DNA from: Axinella damicornis
Taxonomy: Eukaryota; Porifera; Demospongiae; Axinellida; Axinellidae
Reading direction: 5' to 3'
DNA length: 64,000 bases
NCBI GenBank assembly: GCA_963931865.1
Contig: OZ007512.1
Coordinates: forward strand, 5,292,883 to 5,356,882
A program made the translations under genes and the position numbers. Below the pieces are notes generated by a model, which did not search any database, had not been told where the DNA came from, and worked only from the letters and a program-made list of their open reading frames with translations. Each line of letters begins with the position of its first letter. Within the stretch, counting starts at the first letter, position 1. Below are positions 1-12,871 of the stretch, piece after piece.

Positions 1-705
1 TACAATATAACTACACGTACTAACAGACGGACTGTTTGGCGATATGCTCACGCAGATTTCTCAACAAAGTGATCTCAGAAATTAAATGGGACTCACTTTA
101 CTGTGCACACATTGACCAACACTCTACGCAATGGCAGAACATGTTCTTATCCATCATGGAACAATGTATTCCTAAAAACATTCTCTAAAGCATTTTGTAA
201 AGGCTGTTGGTACACACTGTCAGGAAACATCTGTTGATACACTTCTGCAGCTGCATAATGGGACCCCATGCCATACAGATGCATATGAACAAGAAGCTAA
301 TGCGAATTATTTTCCAGCTGCTACATTACAATGCCCATCCTCACAGTCAATCAATACTTGATAGTGATCGCATTTGCTCACCTGACAACTTGTACACAGA
401 AGAGGAAGTCTGCAGCTGCTTTAGTCACTGGATGCAAAATAATGGTCCAGATGGCATATCTGCAAGAATGCATGAATCCAATTTTGCCCTCAATAACCAA
501 CCTGCTTAATCACTCCATAACTTGTGGTATAGACCTCTGTCAAGGTGGAAAATAGCTCAGTCGTTTTTATTCTTAAAAGAAAGGAGCCAATTGCACTAAG
601 AACTGTGTTTAGGCCAATATAACTGCTGTATACTTCCCATTCTAAACAAAGTCCTTGAACACCATGTCTATTCCCTCATTGGTGAACACATTTCTATGCC
701 AGTAG
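1..705 (+). pseudogene. Decayed non-LTR retrotransposon RT fragment
   Basis: In three changing forward frames this stretch reads as pieces of a LINE reverse transcriptase. At about 444-470 it encodes NGPDGISARM, the familiar RT block 'NGPDGI(S/P)ARML'. At about 620-700 another frame encodes ILPILNKVLEHHVYSLIGEH, matching the 'RPISLLPILSKVLEHHVY' block. Stops and frameshifts separate the pieces, so no protein is made. The upstream end lies outside the window, and the downstream end is lost at the start of the satellite. The motifs fit the CR1/jockey-like group; the clade is a guess. Confidence 0.75.
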
Positions 706-3700
706 GGGAGGGGAAATGAGGCAAAATTACTGACCTTATGCCATGTTTATGAGCTTTGTCCCAGTAGTAGAAGACCTCCACCAGCGATAGACTTGCATCT
801 ATGCAATGATTAGGCCCTCAAGCACTGAAAGAAACATTCAATCAATCAGTGGAAGTCTCACTCTAAAGTGTAGGAAGTTGTACAAACAGATGTTTGTACC
901 GCTCAACTCAGCTGAATGAGTCAGAATTACTGACCTAATGCCATGTTTATGAGCTTTGTCCCAGTAGCAGAAGAACTCCACCGGCGATAGACTTGCATCT
1001 ACGCAATGATTAGACCCCCAAGCACTGGAAGAAACATTCAGTCAATCAGTGGAAGTCTCAACTAAAGTGTAGGAACTTGTACAAACTGATGTTTGTACCA
1101 CTCAACTCAGCTAAATGCAGCAGAACTACTGATATTTATACCGGGTTCGTGAGCTTTGCCACAGAAGTAGAAGACCTCCACTGGCAATAGGCTTGCACCT
1201 ATGCAATAACAAGGCCCTCAAGCAGTCTGGAAGAAACAGTCAATCAATTGGTGGAAGTACCTACAAATTGTAGGAAATTGTACAATTAGATGTTTATACA
1301 AATCAACTCAGATGAAAGAAGAAGAACCACTGACCTATATATGCCGGGTTTGTCAGCTTTGTCACAGTAGTAGAAGACATCCGCTGACGACAGGCTTGCA
1401 TCCATGCAACGATTAGGCCCTCAAGCACTGGAAGAACAGTCAATCAATTGGTGGAAGTACCTACTAAACTGTAGGAAGTTGTACAAACAGATGCGTATAC
1501 CACTCAACTCAGATCAATGAATCAGAACTACTGACCTATGTGCCGGGATTGTGAGCTTTGTCACAGTAGTAGAAGACCACCAATGGCGATTGGCTTGCAT
1601 CTATACCACGACTCGTCCCTCACACACTAGACGAAGCAGTCAATCTATTGGTGGAAGTCTTTACTAAAGTGTAGGAAGTTGTACAAAGAGATGCTTATAC
1701 CACTAAACTCAGTTGAATGAGGAAGAATTACTGACCTTATGCCATGTTTATGAGCTTTGTCACAGTAGTAGAAGACCTCCACCTGCGATAGACTTGCATC
1801 TATGCAATGATTAGGCCCTCAAGCACTGGAAGAAACAATCAATCAATCAGTGGAAGTCTCAACTAAAGTGTAGGAACTTGTACAAACTGATGTTTGTACC
1901 GCTCAACTCAGCTGAATGTAGCAGAACTACTGACATTTATACCAGGCTCGTGAGCTTTGTCTAAGAAGAAGAAGACCTCCACTGGCGATAGGTTTGCACC
2001 TATGCAACAACAAGGCCCTCAAGCACTGGAAGAAACAGTCAATCAATTGGTGGAAGCACCTACAAAATTGTAGGAAATTGTAAAATCAGATGCTTATACC
2101 AATCAACACAGATGAATGAATCAGAACTACTGACCTATGTGCCGGGTTTGTGAGTTTGTCACAGTAGTAGACGACCTCCACCGGCGTGCAATGATTAGGC
2201 CCTCAAGCACTGGAAGAAACATTCAATCAATCAGTGGAAGTGTCAACTAAAGTGTAGGAAGTTGCACAAACAGATGTTTGTACCGCTCAACTCAGCTGAA
2301 TGTAGCAGAACTACTGACATTTATACCGGGTTCGCGAGCTTTGTCACAGAAGTAGAAGACCTCCACTGGCGATAGGTTTGCACATATGCAACAACAAGGC
2401 CCTCAAGCACTTGAAGAAACAGTCAATCGATTGGTAGAAGTACCTACAAAATTGTAGGAAGTTGTAAAATCAGATGCTTATACCAATCAACACAGATGAA
2501 TGAATCAGAACTACTGACCTATATATGCCGGGTTTGTGAGCTTTGTCCCAGTAGTAGAAGACCTCCACCAGCGATAGACTTGCATCTATGCAATGATTAG
2601 GCCCTCAAGCACTGGAAGAAACATTCAATCAATCAGTGGAAGTCTCAACTAAAGTGTAGGAACTTGTACAAACTGATGTTTGTACCACTCAACTCAGCTG
2701 AACGCAGCAGAACTACTGATATTTATACCGGGTTCGTGAGCTTTGCCACAGAAGTAGAAGACCTCCACTGACAATAGGCTTGCACCTATGCAATAACAAG
2801 GCCCTCAAGCAGCCTGGAAGAAACAGTCAATCAATTGGTGGAAGTACCTACAAATTGTAGGAAATTGTGCAATTAGATGTTTATACAAATCAACTCATAT
2901 GAATGAAGAAGAATAAATGACCTATATATGCCGGGTTTGTCAGCTTTGTCACAGTAGTAGAAGACATCCGCTGACGACAGGCTTGCATCCATGCAACGAT
3001 TAGGCCCTAAAGCACTGGAAGAACAGTCAATCATTTGGTGGAAGTACCTACTAAACTGTAGGAAGTTGTACAAACAGATGCGTACACCACTCAACTCAGA
3101 TCAATGAATCAGAACTACTGACCTATGTGCCGGGATTGTGAGCTTTGTCACAGTAGTAGAAGACCACCAATGGCGATTGGCTTGCATCTATACCACGACT
3201 CGTCCCTCACACACTAGACGAAGCAGTCAATCTATTGGTGGAAGTCTCTACTAAAGTGTAGGAAGTTGTACAAAGAGATGCTTATACCACTAAACTCAGT
3301 TGAATGAGGGAGAATTACTGACCTTATGCCATGTTTATGAGCTTTGTCACAGTAGTAGAAGACCTCCACCTGCGATAGACTTGCATCTATGCAATGATTA
3401 GGCCCTCAAGCACTGGAAGAAACAATCAATCAATCAGTGGAAGTCTCAACTAAAGTGTAGGAACTTGTACAAACTGATGTTTGTACCGCTCAACTCAGCT
3501 GAATGTAGCAGAACTACTGACATTTATACCAGGCTCGTGAGCTTTCTCAAAGAAGAAGAAGACCTCCACTGGCGATAGGTTTGCACCTATGCAACAACAA
3601 GGCACTCAAGCACTGGAAGAAACAGTCATTCAATTGGTGGAAGTACCTACAAATTTGTAGGAAGTTGTAATATCAGATGCTTATACCAATCAACACAGAT

Positions 3701-6700
3701 GAATGAATCAGAACTACTGATCTATGTGCCGGGTTTGTGAGTTTGTCACAGTAGTAGAAGACCTCAACCGGCAATAGGCATGCATCTATATATGCCACGA
3801 TCAAGTCCTCAAACTCACGGCGAATCAGTCAATCTATTGGTGGAAGTCTCAACTAAAGTGTAGGAAGTTGTACAAACAGATGCTTATACCACTCAAATCA
3901 GTTGAATGAGGCAAAATTACTGACCTTATACCATGTTTATGAGCTTTGTCCCAGTCGTCGAAGACCTCCACCAGCGATAGACTTGCATCTATGCAATGAT
4001 TAGGCCCTCAAGCACTGGAAGAAACATTCAATCAATCAGTGGAAGTCTCAACTAAAGTGTAGGAAGTTGTACAAACAGATGTTTGTACCGCTCAACTCAG
4101 CTGAATGAGTCAGAATTACTGACCTAATGCCATGTTTATGAGCTTTGTCCCAGTAGCAGAAGACCTCCACCGGCGATAGACTTGCATCTACGCAATGATT
4201 AGACCCTCAAGCACTGGAAGAAACATTCAATCAATCAGTGGAAGTCTCAACTAAAGTGTAGGAAGTTGTACAAACAGATGTTTGTACCGCTCAACTCAGC
4301 TAAATGTAGCAGAACTACTGATATTTATACCGGGTTTGTGAGCTTTGTCACAGAAGTAGAAGACCTCCACTTGCAATAGGCTTGCTCCTATGCAATAACA
4401 AGGCCCTCAAGCACTGGAAGAAACAGTCAATCAATTGGTGGAAGTACCTACAAAATGGTAGGAAGTTATACAATTAGATGTTTATACAAAACAATTCAGA
4501 TGAGTGAAGAAGAACCACTGACCTATATATGCTGGGTTTATGAGCTTTGTCACAGTAGTAGAAGACATCCGCTGACGACAGGCTTGCATCTATGCCACGA
4601 TTAGGCCACCAAGCACTGGAAGAACAGTCAATCATTTGGTGGAAGTCTCAACTAAAGTGTAGGAAGTTGTACAAACAGATGCTTATTCCACTCAAATCAG
4701 TTGAATGAGGCAAAATTACTGACCATATACAATGTTTATGAGCTTTGTCCCAGTCGTCGAAGACCTCCACCAGCGAGAGACTTGCATCTATGCAATGATT
4801 AGGCCCTCAAGCACTGGAAGAAACATTCAATCAATCAGTGGAAGTCTCAACTAAAGTGTAGGAAGTTGTACAAATAGATGTTTGTACCGCTCAACTCAGC
4901 TAAATGTAGCAGAACTACTGATATTTATACCGGGTTCGTGAGCTTTGTCACAGAAGTAGAAGACCTCCAATGGCAATAGGCTTGCACCTATGCAATAACA
5001 AGGCCTTCAAGCACTGGAAGAAACGGTCAATCAATTGGTGGAAGTACCTACAAAATTGTAGGAAGTTGTACAATTAGATGTTTATGCAAATCAAATCAGA
5101 TGAATGAAGAAGAACCACTGACCTATATATGCCGGGTTTGTGAGCTTTGTCCCAGTAGTAGAAGACCTCCACCAGCGATAGACTTGCATCTATGCAATGA
5201 TTAGGCCCTCAAGCACTGGAAGAAACATACAATCAATCAGTGGAAGTCTCAACTAAAGTGTAGGAAGTTGTACAAACAAATGTTTGTACCGCTCAACTCA
5301 GCTAAATGCAGCAGAACTACTGATATTTATACCGGGTTCGTGAGCTTTGCCACAGAAGTAGAAGACCTCCACTGGCAATAGGCTTGCACCTATGCAATAA
5401 CAAGGCCCTCAAGCACTGGAAGAAACAGTCAATCAATTGGTGGAAGTACCTACAAAATTGTAGGAAGTTGTACAATTAGATGTTTATACAAATCAATTCT
5501 GATGAATGAAGAAGAACCACTGACCTATATATGCCAGGTTTGTGAGCTTTGTCACAGTAGTAGAAGACATCCGCTGATGACAGGCTTGCATCTATGCCAC
5601 GATTAGGCCCTCAAGCACTGGAAGAACAGTCAATCATTTGGTGGAAGTCTCAACTAAAGTGTAGGAAGTGTACAAACTGATGCTTATACCACTCAAATCA
5701 GTTGAATGAGGCAAAATTACTGACCTTATGCCATGTTTATCAGCTTTGTCCCAGTAGTAGAAGACCTCCACCAGCGATAGACTTGCATCTATGCAATGAT
5801 TAGGCCCTCAAGCACTGGAAGAAACATTCCATCAATCAGTGGAAGTCTCAACTAAAGTGTAGGAAGTTGTAAAAACAGATGTTTGTACCGCTCAACTCTG
5901 CTGAATGAGTCAGAATTACTGACCCAATGCCATGTTTATGAGCTTTGTCCCAGTAGCAGAAGACCTCCACCGGCGATAGACTTGCATCTACGCAATGATT
6001 AGACCCTCAAGCACTGGAAGAAACATTCAATCAATCAGTGGAAGTCTCAACTAAAGTGTAGCAAGTTGTACAAACAGATGTTTGTACAGCTCAACTCAGC
6101 TGAATGTAACAGAACTACTGACATTTATACCGGGTTCGTGAGCTTTGTGAAAGAAGAAGAAGACCTCCACTGGCGATAGGTTTGCACCTATGCAACAACA
6201 AGGCCCTCAAGCACTGCTAGAAACAGTCAATCAATTGGTGGAAGTACCTACAAAATTGTAGGAAGTTGTACAATTAGATGTTTATGCAAATCAACTCAGA
6301 TGAATGAAGAAGAACCACTGACCTATATATGCCGGGTTTGTGAGCTTTGTCCCAGTAGTAGAAGACCTCCACCAGCGATAGACTTGCATCTATGCAATGA
6401 TTAGGCCCTCAAGCACTGGAAGAAACATTCAATCAATCAGTGGAAGTCTCAACTAAAGTGTAGGAACTTGTACAAACTGATGTTTGTACCACTCAACTCA
6501 GCTAAATGCAGCAGAACTACTGATACTTATACCGGGTTCGTGAGCTTTGCCACAGAAGTAGAAGACCTCCACTGGCAATAGGCTTGCACCTATGCAATAA
6601 CAAGGCCCTCAAGCACTGGAAGAAACAGTCAATCAATTGGTGGAAGTACCTACAAAATTGTAGGAAGTTGTACAATTAGATGTTTATACAAATCAATTCT

Positions 6701-9700
6701 GATGAATGAAGAAGAACCACTGACCTATATATGCCGGGTTTGTGAGCTTTGTCACAGTAGTAGAAGACATCCGCTGATGACAGGCTTGCATTTATGCCAC
6801 GATTAGGCCCTCAAGCACTGGAAGAACAGTCAATCATTTGGTGGAAGTCTCAACTAAAGTGTAGGAAGTGTACAAACAGATGCTTATACCACTCAAATCA
6901 GTTGAATGAGGCAAAATTACTGACCTTATGCCATGTTTATGAGCTTTGTCCCAGTAGTAGAAGACCTCCACCAGCGATAGACTTGCATCTATGCAATGAT
7001 TAGGCCCTCAAGCACTGGAAGAAACATTCAATCAATCAGTGGAAGTCTCAACTAAAGTGTAGCAAGTTGTACAAACAGATGTTTGTACCGCTCAACTCTG
7101 CTGAATGAGTCAGAATTACTGACCTAATGCCATGTTTATGAGCTTTGTCCCAGTAGCAGAAGACCTCCACCGGCGATAGACTTGCATCTACGCAATGATT
7201 AGACCCTCAAGCAATGGAAGAAACATTCAATCAATCAATGGAAGTCTCAACTAAAGTGTAGGAACTTGTACAAACTGATGTTTGTACTGCTCAACTCAGC
7301 TGAATGTAACAGAACTACTGACATTTATACCGGGTTCGTGAGCTTTGTCAGAGAAGAAGAAGACCTCCACTGGCGATAGGTTTGCACCTATGCAACAACA
7401 AGGACCTCAAGCACTGGAAGAAACAGTCAATCAATTGGTGGAAGTACCTACAAATTGTAGGAAATTGTGCAATTAGATGTTTATACAAATCAACTCATAT
7501 GAATGAAGAAGAACAAATGACCTATATATGCCGGGTTTGTCAGCTTTGTCACAGTAGTAGAAGACATCCGCTGACGACAGGCTTGCATCCATGCAACGAT
7601 TAGGCCCTAAAGCACTGGAAGAAACAGTCAATCAATTGGTGGAAGTACCTACAAAATTGTAGGAAGTTGTACAATTAGATGTTTATGCAAAGCAACTCAG
7701 ATGAATGAAGAAGGACCACTGACCTATATATGCCGGGTTTGTGAGCTTTGTCCCAGTAGTAGAAGACCTCCACCAGCGATAGACTTGCATCTATGCAATG
7801 ATAGGCCCTCATGCACTGGAAGAAACATTCAATCAATCAGTGGAAGTCTCAACTAAAGTGTAGGAAGTTGTACAAACAGATGTTTGTACCGCTCAACTCA
7901 GCTGAATGAGTCAGAATTACTGACCTAGTGCCATGTTTATGAGCTTTGTCCCAGTAGCAGAAGACCTCCGCCGGCGATAGACTTGCATCTACGCAACGAT
8001 TACACCCTCAAGAACTGGAAGAAACATTCAATCAATCAGTGGAAGTCTCAACTAAAGTGTAGGAACTTGTAGAAACTGATGTTTGTACCGCTCAACTCAG
8101 CTGAATGTAGCAGAACTACTGACATTTATACCGGGTTCGTGAGCTTTGTCAAAGAAGAAGAAGACCTCCACTGGCGATAGGTTTGCACCTATGCAACAAC
8201 AAGGCCCTCAAGCACTGGAAGAAACAGTCAATCAATTGGTGGAAGTACTTACAAAGTTGTAGGAAGTTGTACAATTAGATGTTTATGCAAATCAACTCAG
8301 ATGAAAGAAGAAGAACCACTGACCTATATATGCCGGGTTTGTGAGCTTTATCCCAGTAGTAGAAGAACTCCACCAGAGGTAGACTTGCATCTATGCAATG
8401 ATTAGGCCCTCAAGCACTGGAAGAAACATTCAACCAATCAGTGGAAGTCTCAACTAAAGTGTAGGAAGTTGAACTAACAGATGTTTGTACCGCTCAACTC
8501 AGCTAAATGCAGCAGAACTACTGATATTTATACCGGGTTCGTGAGCTTTGTCACAGAAGTAGAAGACCTCCACTGGCAATAGGCTTGCACCTATGCAATA
8601 ACAAGGCCCTCAAGCACTGGAAGAAACAGTCAATCAATTGGTGGAAGTACCTACAAAATTGTAGGAAGTTGTACAATTAGATGATTATACAAATCAATTC
8701 AGATGAATGAAGAAGAAACACTGACCTATATATGCCGGGTTTGTGAGCTATGTCACAGTAGTAGAAGACATCCGCTGACGACAGGGTTGCATCTATGCCA
8801 CGATTAAGCCCTCAAGAACTGGAAGAACAGTCAATCATTTGGTGGAAGTCTTAACTAAAGTGTAGGAAGTTGTACAAACAGATGCTTATACCACTCAAAT
8901 CAGTTGAATGAGGCAAAATTACTGGCCTTATTCCATGTTTATGAGCTTTGTCCCAGTAGTAGAAGACCTCCACCAGCGATAGACTTGCAGATATGCAAAG
9001 ATTAGGCCCTCAAGCACTGGAAGAAACATTCAATCAATCAGTGGATGTCTCAACTAAAGTGTAGGAAGTTGCACAAGCAGATGTTTGTACTGCTCAACTC
9101 AGCTGAATGAGTCAGAATTACTGACCTAATGCCATGTTTATGAGCTTTGTCCCAGTAGCAGAAGACCTACACACGCGATAGACTTGCATCTACGCAATGA
9201 TTAGACCTTCAAGCACTGGAAGAAACATTCAATCAATCAGTGGAAGTCTCAACTAAAGTGTAGGAACTTGTACAAACTAATGTTTGTACCGCTCAACTCA
9301 GCTAAATGTAGCAGAACTACTGACATTTATACCGGGTTCGTGAGCTTTGTCAAAGAAGAAGAAGACCTCCACTGGCGATAGGTTTGCACCTATGTAACAA
9401 CAAGGCCCTCAAGCACTGGAAGAAACAGTCAATCAATTGGTGGAAATACCTACAAAATTGTAGGAAGTTGTACAATTAGATGTTTATGCAAATCAACTCA
9501 GATGAATGAAGAAGAACCACTGACCTATATATGCCGGGTTTATGAGCTTTGTCCCAGTAGTAGAAGACCTCCACCTGCGATAGACTTGCATCTATGCAAT
9601 TATTAGGCCCTCAAGCACTGGAAGAAACATTCAATCAATCAGTGGAAGTCTCAACTAAAGTGTAGGAAGTTGTACAAACAGATGTTTGTACCGCTCAACT

Positions 9701-12208
9701 CAGCTGAATGAGTCAGAATTACTGACCTAGTGCCATGTTTATGAGCTTTGTCCGAGTAGCAGAAGACCTCCACCGGCGATAGACTTGCATCTACGCAATG
9801 ATTAGACCCTCAAGCACTGGAAGAAACATTCAATCAATCAGTGGAAGTCTCAACTAAAGTGTAGGAACTTGGACAAACTGATGTTTGTACCGCTCAACTC
9901 ATCTGAATATAGCAGAACTACTGACATTTATACCGGGTTCGTGAGCTTTGTCAAAGAAGAAGAAGGCCTCCACTGGCGATAGGTTTGCACCTATGCAACA
10001 ACAAGGCCCTCAAGCACTGGACGAAACAGTCAATCAATTGGTGGAAGTACCTACAAAATTGTAGGAAGTTTTACAATTAGATGTTTATGCAAATCAACTC
10101 AGATGAATGAAGAAGAACCACTGACCTATATATGCCGGGTTTGTGAGCTTTGTCCCAGTAGTCGAAGACCTCCACCAGCGATAGACTTGCATCTATGCAA
10201 TGATTAGGCCCTCAAGCACTGGAAGAAACATTCAATCAATCAGTGGAAGTCTCAACTAAAGTGTAGGAAGTTGTACAAACAGATGTTTGTACCGCTCAAC
10301 TCAGCTGAATGAGTCAGAATTACTGACCTAGTGCCATGTTTATGAGCTTTGTCCCAGTAGCAGAAGACCTCCACCGGCGATAGACTTGCATGTACGCAAC
10401 GATTAGACCCTCAAGCACTGGAAGAAACATTCAATCAATCAGTGGAAGTCTCAATTAAAGTGTAGGAACTTGTACAAACTGATGTTTGAACCGCTCAACT
10501 CAGCTGAATGTAGCAGAACTACTGACATTTATACCGGGTTCGTGAGCTTTGTCAAAGAAGAAGAAGACCTCCACTGGCGATAGGTTTGCACTTATGCAAC
10601 AACAAGGCCCTCAAGCACTGGAAGAAACAGTCAATCAATTGGTGGAAGAACCTACAAAATTGTAGGAAGTTGTACTATTAGATGTTTATGCAAATCAACT
10701 CTGATGAATGAAGAAGAACCACTGACCTATATATGCCGGGTTTGTGAGCTTTGTCCCAGTAGTAGAAGACCTCCACCAGCGATAGACTTGCATCTATGCA
10801 ATGATTAGGCCCTCAAGCACTGGAAGAAACATTCAATCAATCAGCTGAAGTCTCAACTAAAGTGTAGGAAGTTGTACAAACAGATGTTTGTACCGCTCAA
10901 CTCAGCTAAATGCAGCAGAACTACTGATATTTATACCGGGTTCGTGAGCTTTGTCACAGAAGTGGAAGACCTCCACTGGCAATAGGCTTGCACTTATGCA
11001 ATAACAAGGCCCTCAAGCACTGGAAGAAACAGTCAATCAATTGGTGGAAGTACCTACAAAATTGTAGGAACTTGTACAATTACATGTTTATACAAATCAA
11101 TTCAGATGAATGAAGAAGAACCACTGACCTATTTATGCCGGGTTTGTGAGCTTTGTCAGAGTAGTAGAAGACATCCGCTGACGACAGGCTTGCATCTATG
11201 CCACGATTAAGCCCTCAAGCACTGGAAGAACAGTCAATCATTTGGTGGAAGTCTCAACTAAAGTGTAGGAAGTTGTACAAACAGATGCTGATACCACTCA
11301 AATCAGTTGAATGAGGCAAAATTACTGACCTTATGCCATGTTTATGAGCTTTGTCCCAGTAGTAGAAGACCTCCACCAGCAATAGACTTGCATCTATGCA
11401 ATGATTAGGCCCTCAAGCACTGGAAGAAACATTCAATCAATCAGTGGAAGTCTCAACTAAAGTGTAGGAAGTTGTACAAACAGATGTTTGTACCGCTCAA
11501 CTCAGGTGAATGAGTCAGAATTACTGACCTAATGTCATGTTTATGAGCTTTGTCCCAGTAGCAGAAGACCTCCACCAGCGATAGACTTGCATCTACGCAA
11601 TGATTAGACCCTCAAGCACTGGAAGAAACATTCAATCAATCAGTGGAAGTCTCAACTAAAGTGTAGGAAGTTGTACAAACAGATGTTTGCACCGCTCAAC
11701 TCAGCTAAATGTAGCAGAACTACTGATATTTATACCGGGTTCGTGAGCTTTGTCACAGAAGTAGAAGACCTCCACTGGCAATAGGCTTGCACCTATGCAA
11801 TAACAAGGCCCTCAAGCACTGGAAGAAACAGTCAATCAATTGGTGGAAGTACCTACAAAATTGTAGGAAGTTGTACAATTAGATGTTTATACAAATCAAC
11901 TCAGATGAATGAAGAAGAACCACTGACCTATATATGCCGGGTTTGTGAGCTTTGTCACAGTAGTAGAAGACATCCGCTGATGACAGGCTTGCATCTATGC
12001 AACGATTAGGCCCTCAAGCACTGGAAGAACAGTCAATCATTTGGTGGAAGTACCTACTAAACTGTAGGAAGTTGTACAAACAGATGCGTACACCACTCAA
12101 CTCAGATCAATGAATCAGAACTACTGACCTATGTGCCGGGATTGTGAGCTTTGTCACAGTAGTAGAAGACCACCAATGGCGATTGGCTTGCATCTATACC
12201 ACGACTCC
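706..12208. repeat. ~200-bp satellite array with higher-order repeats
   Basis: About 57 head-to-tail monomers of roughly 198-203 bp. The anchor GAGCTTTGTC recurs near 751, 951, 1150, 1354 and 1552. Several monomer subtypes alternate, marked by GATAGACTTGCATCTATGCA, AATAGGCTTGCACCTATGCA or CGACAGGCTTGCATC. The subtypes repeat in blocks: positions 5101-5500 match 6301-6700 (1,200-bp period, six monomers), while 7681, 8281 and then 9481, 10081 and 10681 match at about 600 bp (three monomers). Most monomers carry the dyad GTACAAAC-AGAT-GTTTGTAC or a variant. No reading frame persists, because 200 is not a multiple of three. The array is cut at 12208 by an LTR. Confidence 0.93.
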
Positions 12209-12447
12209 TGACACCAATTTGTAATATTCCGCTCGGCTACTGCGCAGCTCAGGACGAGTGACTCAATGGCGGATGGCAGAATAATTGCCTGACAATCTTG
12301 TGTACAAAGATCAAGCCTTTTATAGCTGAGTATATAGAATCAGGGCGCCAGATAAAGATAACTCAGGTGCATGTTACAAGACAATAGCTATAAATTATCA
12401 TTGTTCAGTTTGCACAATGTCATGTTCAGCGTCAGGTCGCTACGTCA
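12209..12447 (-). mobile_element. 3' LTR of Ty3/Gypsy element
   Basis: A 239-bp segment bounded by the short inverted ends TGAC (12209-12212) and GTCA (12444-12447), the TG...CA termini expected of an LTR. On the minus strand it lies directly after a purine tract, GAAGGGAG (12448-12455), which suits a polypurine tract priming plus-strand synthesis. It follows the integrase end in the correct order. On its other side the satellite begins abruptly at 12208. No second LTR is visible, so the target-site duplication cannot be checked. Confidence 0.7.
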
Positions 12448-12478
12448 CTCCCTTCATTAGGGAAGTGTGTCCTCACAC

Positions 12479-12859
12479 TTAAATCTCAAACTCGGAATCA
12501 GAGTCTCGGAAGCTATCAACTGTACCATATCGATCTGGAGGACTCCTTGATCGTGTGGACCGCCTTAGGGCAGGTTGATTGGGACTTGGTTGGGGAGGAG
12601 CGGATGAACGTGTCGGTTCTGATTCATTTTCCACTCCATGTTCCGATGATATTTCCTCCCGAGCAGTTGGTAATGGAGAAACCGTTTCTTGTTGCCTTGT
12701 TTCCTCCTGGCTGGGTAGGATGACCCAATTCTCCTCTTGAACACTCATCCTCTCTCTGAGAACGGCATTCTTGAGTCTGTTTGAATGTACGACAAGTCGT
12801 TTCCTAGGGTTTTGCAAGTGTTGAATGCGGTATACCACACTTCCAATCTTCTTGACCAC
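12479..12859 (-). pseudogene. Integrase C-terminal tail, shifted frame
   Basis: This frame reads VKKIGSVVYRIQHLQ ... RLVVHSNRLK, the usual end of a Gypsy integrase (GPY/F-like module, '..Y.I......RVVH.DRLK'). A Ser/Pro-rich tail and a stop at 12479 follow. It is the continuation of the integrase frame after a shift near 12860-12880, so it is not a separate gene. Confidence 0.8.
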
Positions 12860-12871
12860 TTTGAAGGGACC

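Noticed and set aside
6794..7603. Short open frames of ~70 codons inside the 200-bp satellite
   Set aside because: They stop within one monomer and do not persist between monomers; chance frames.
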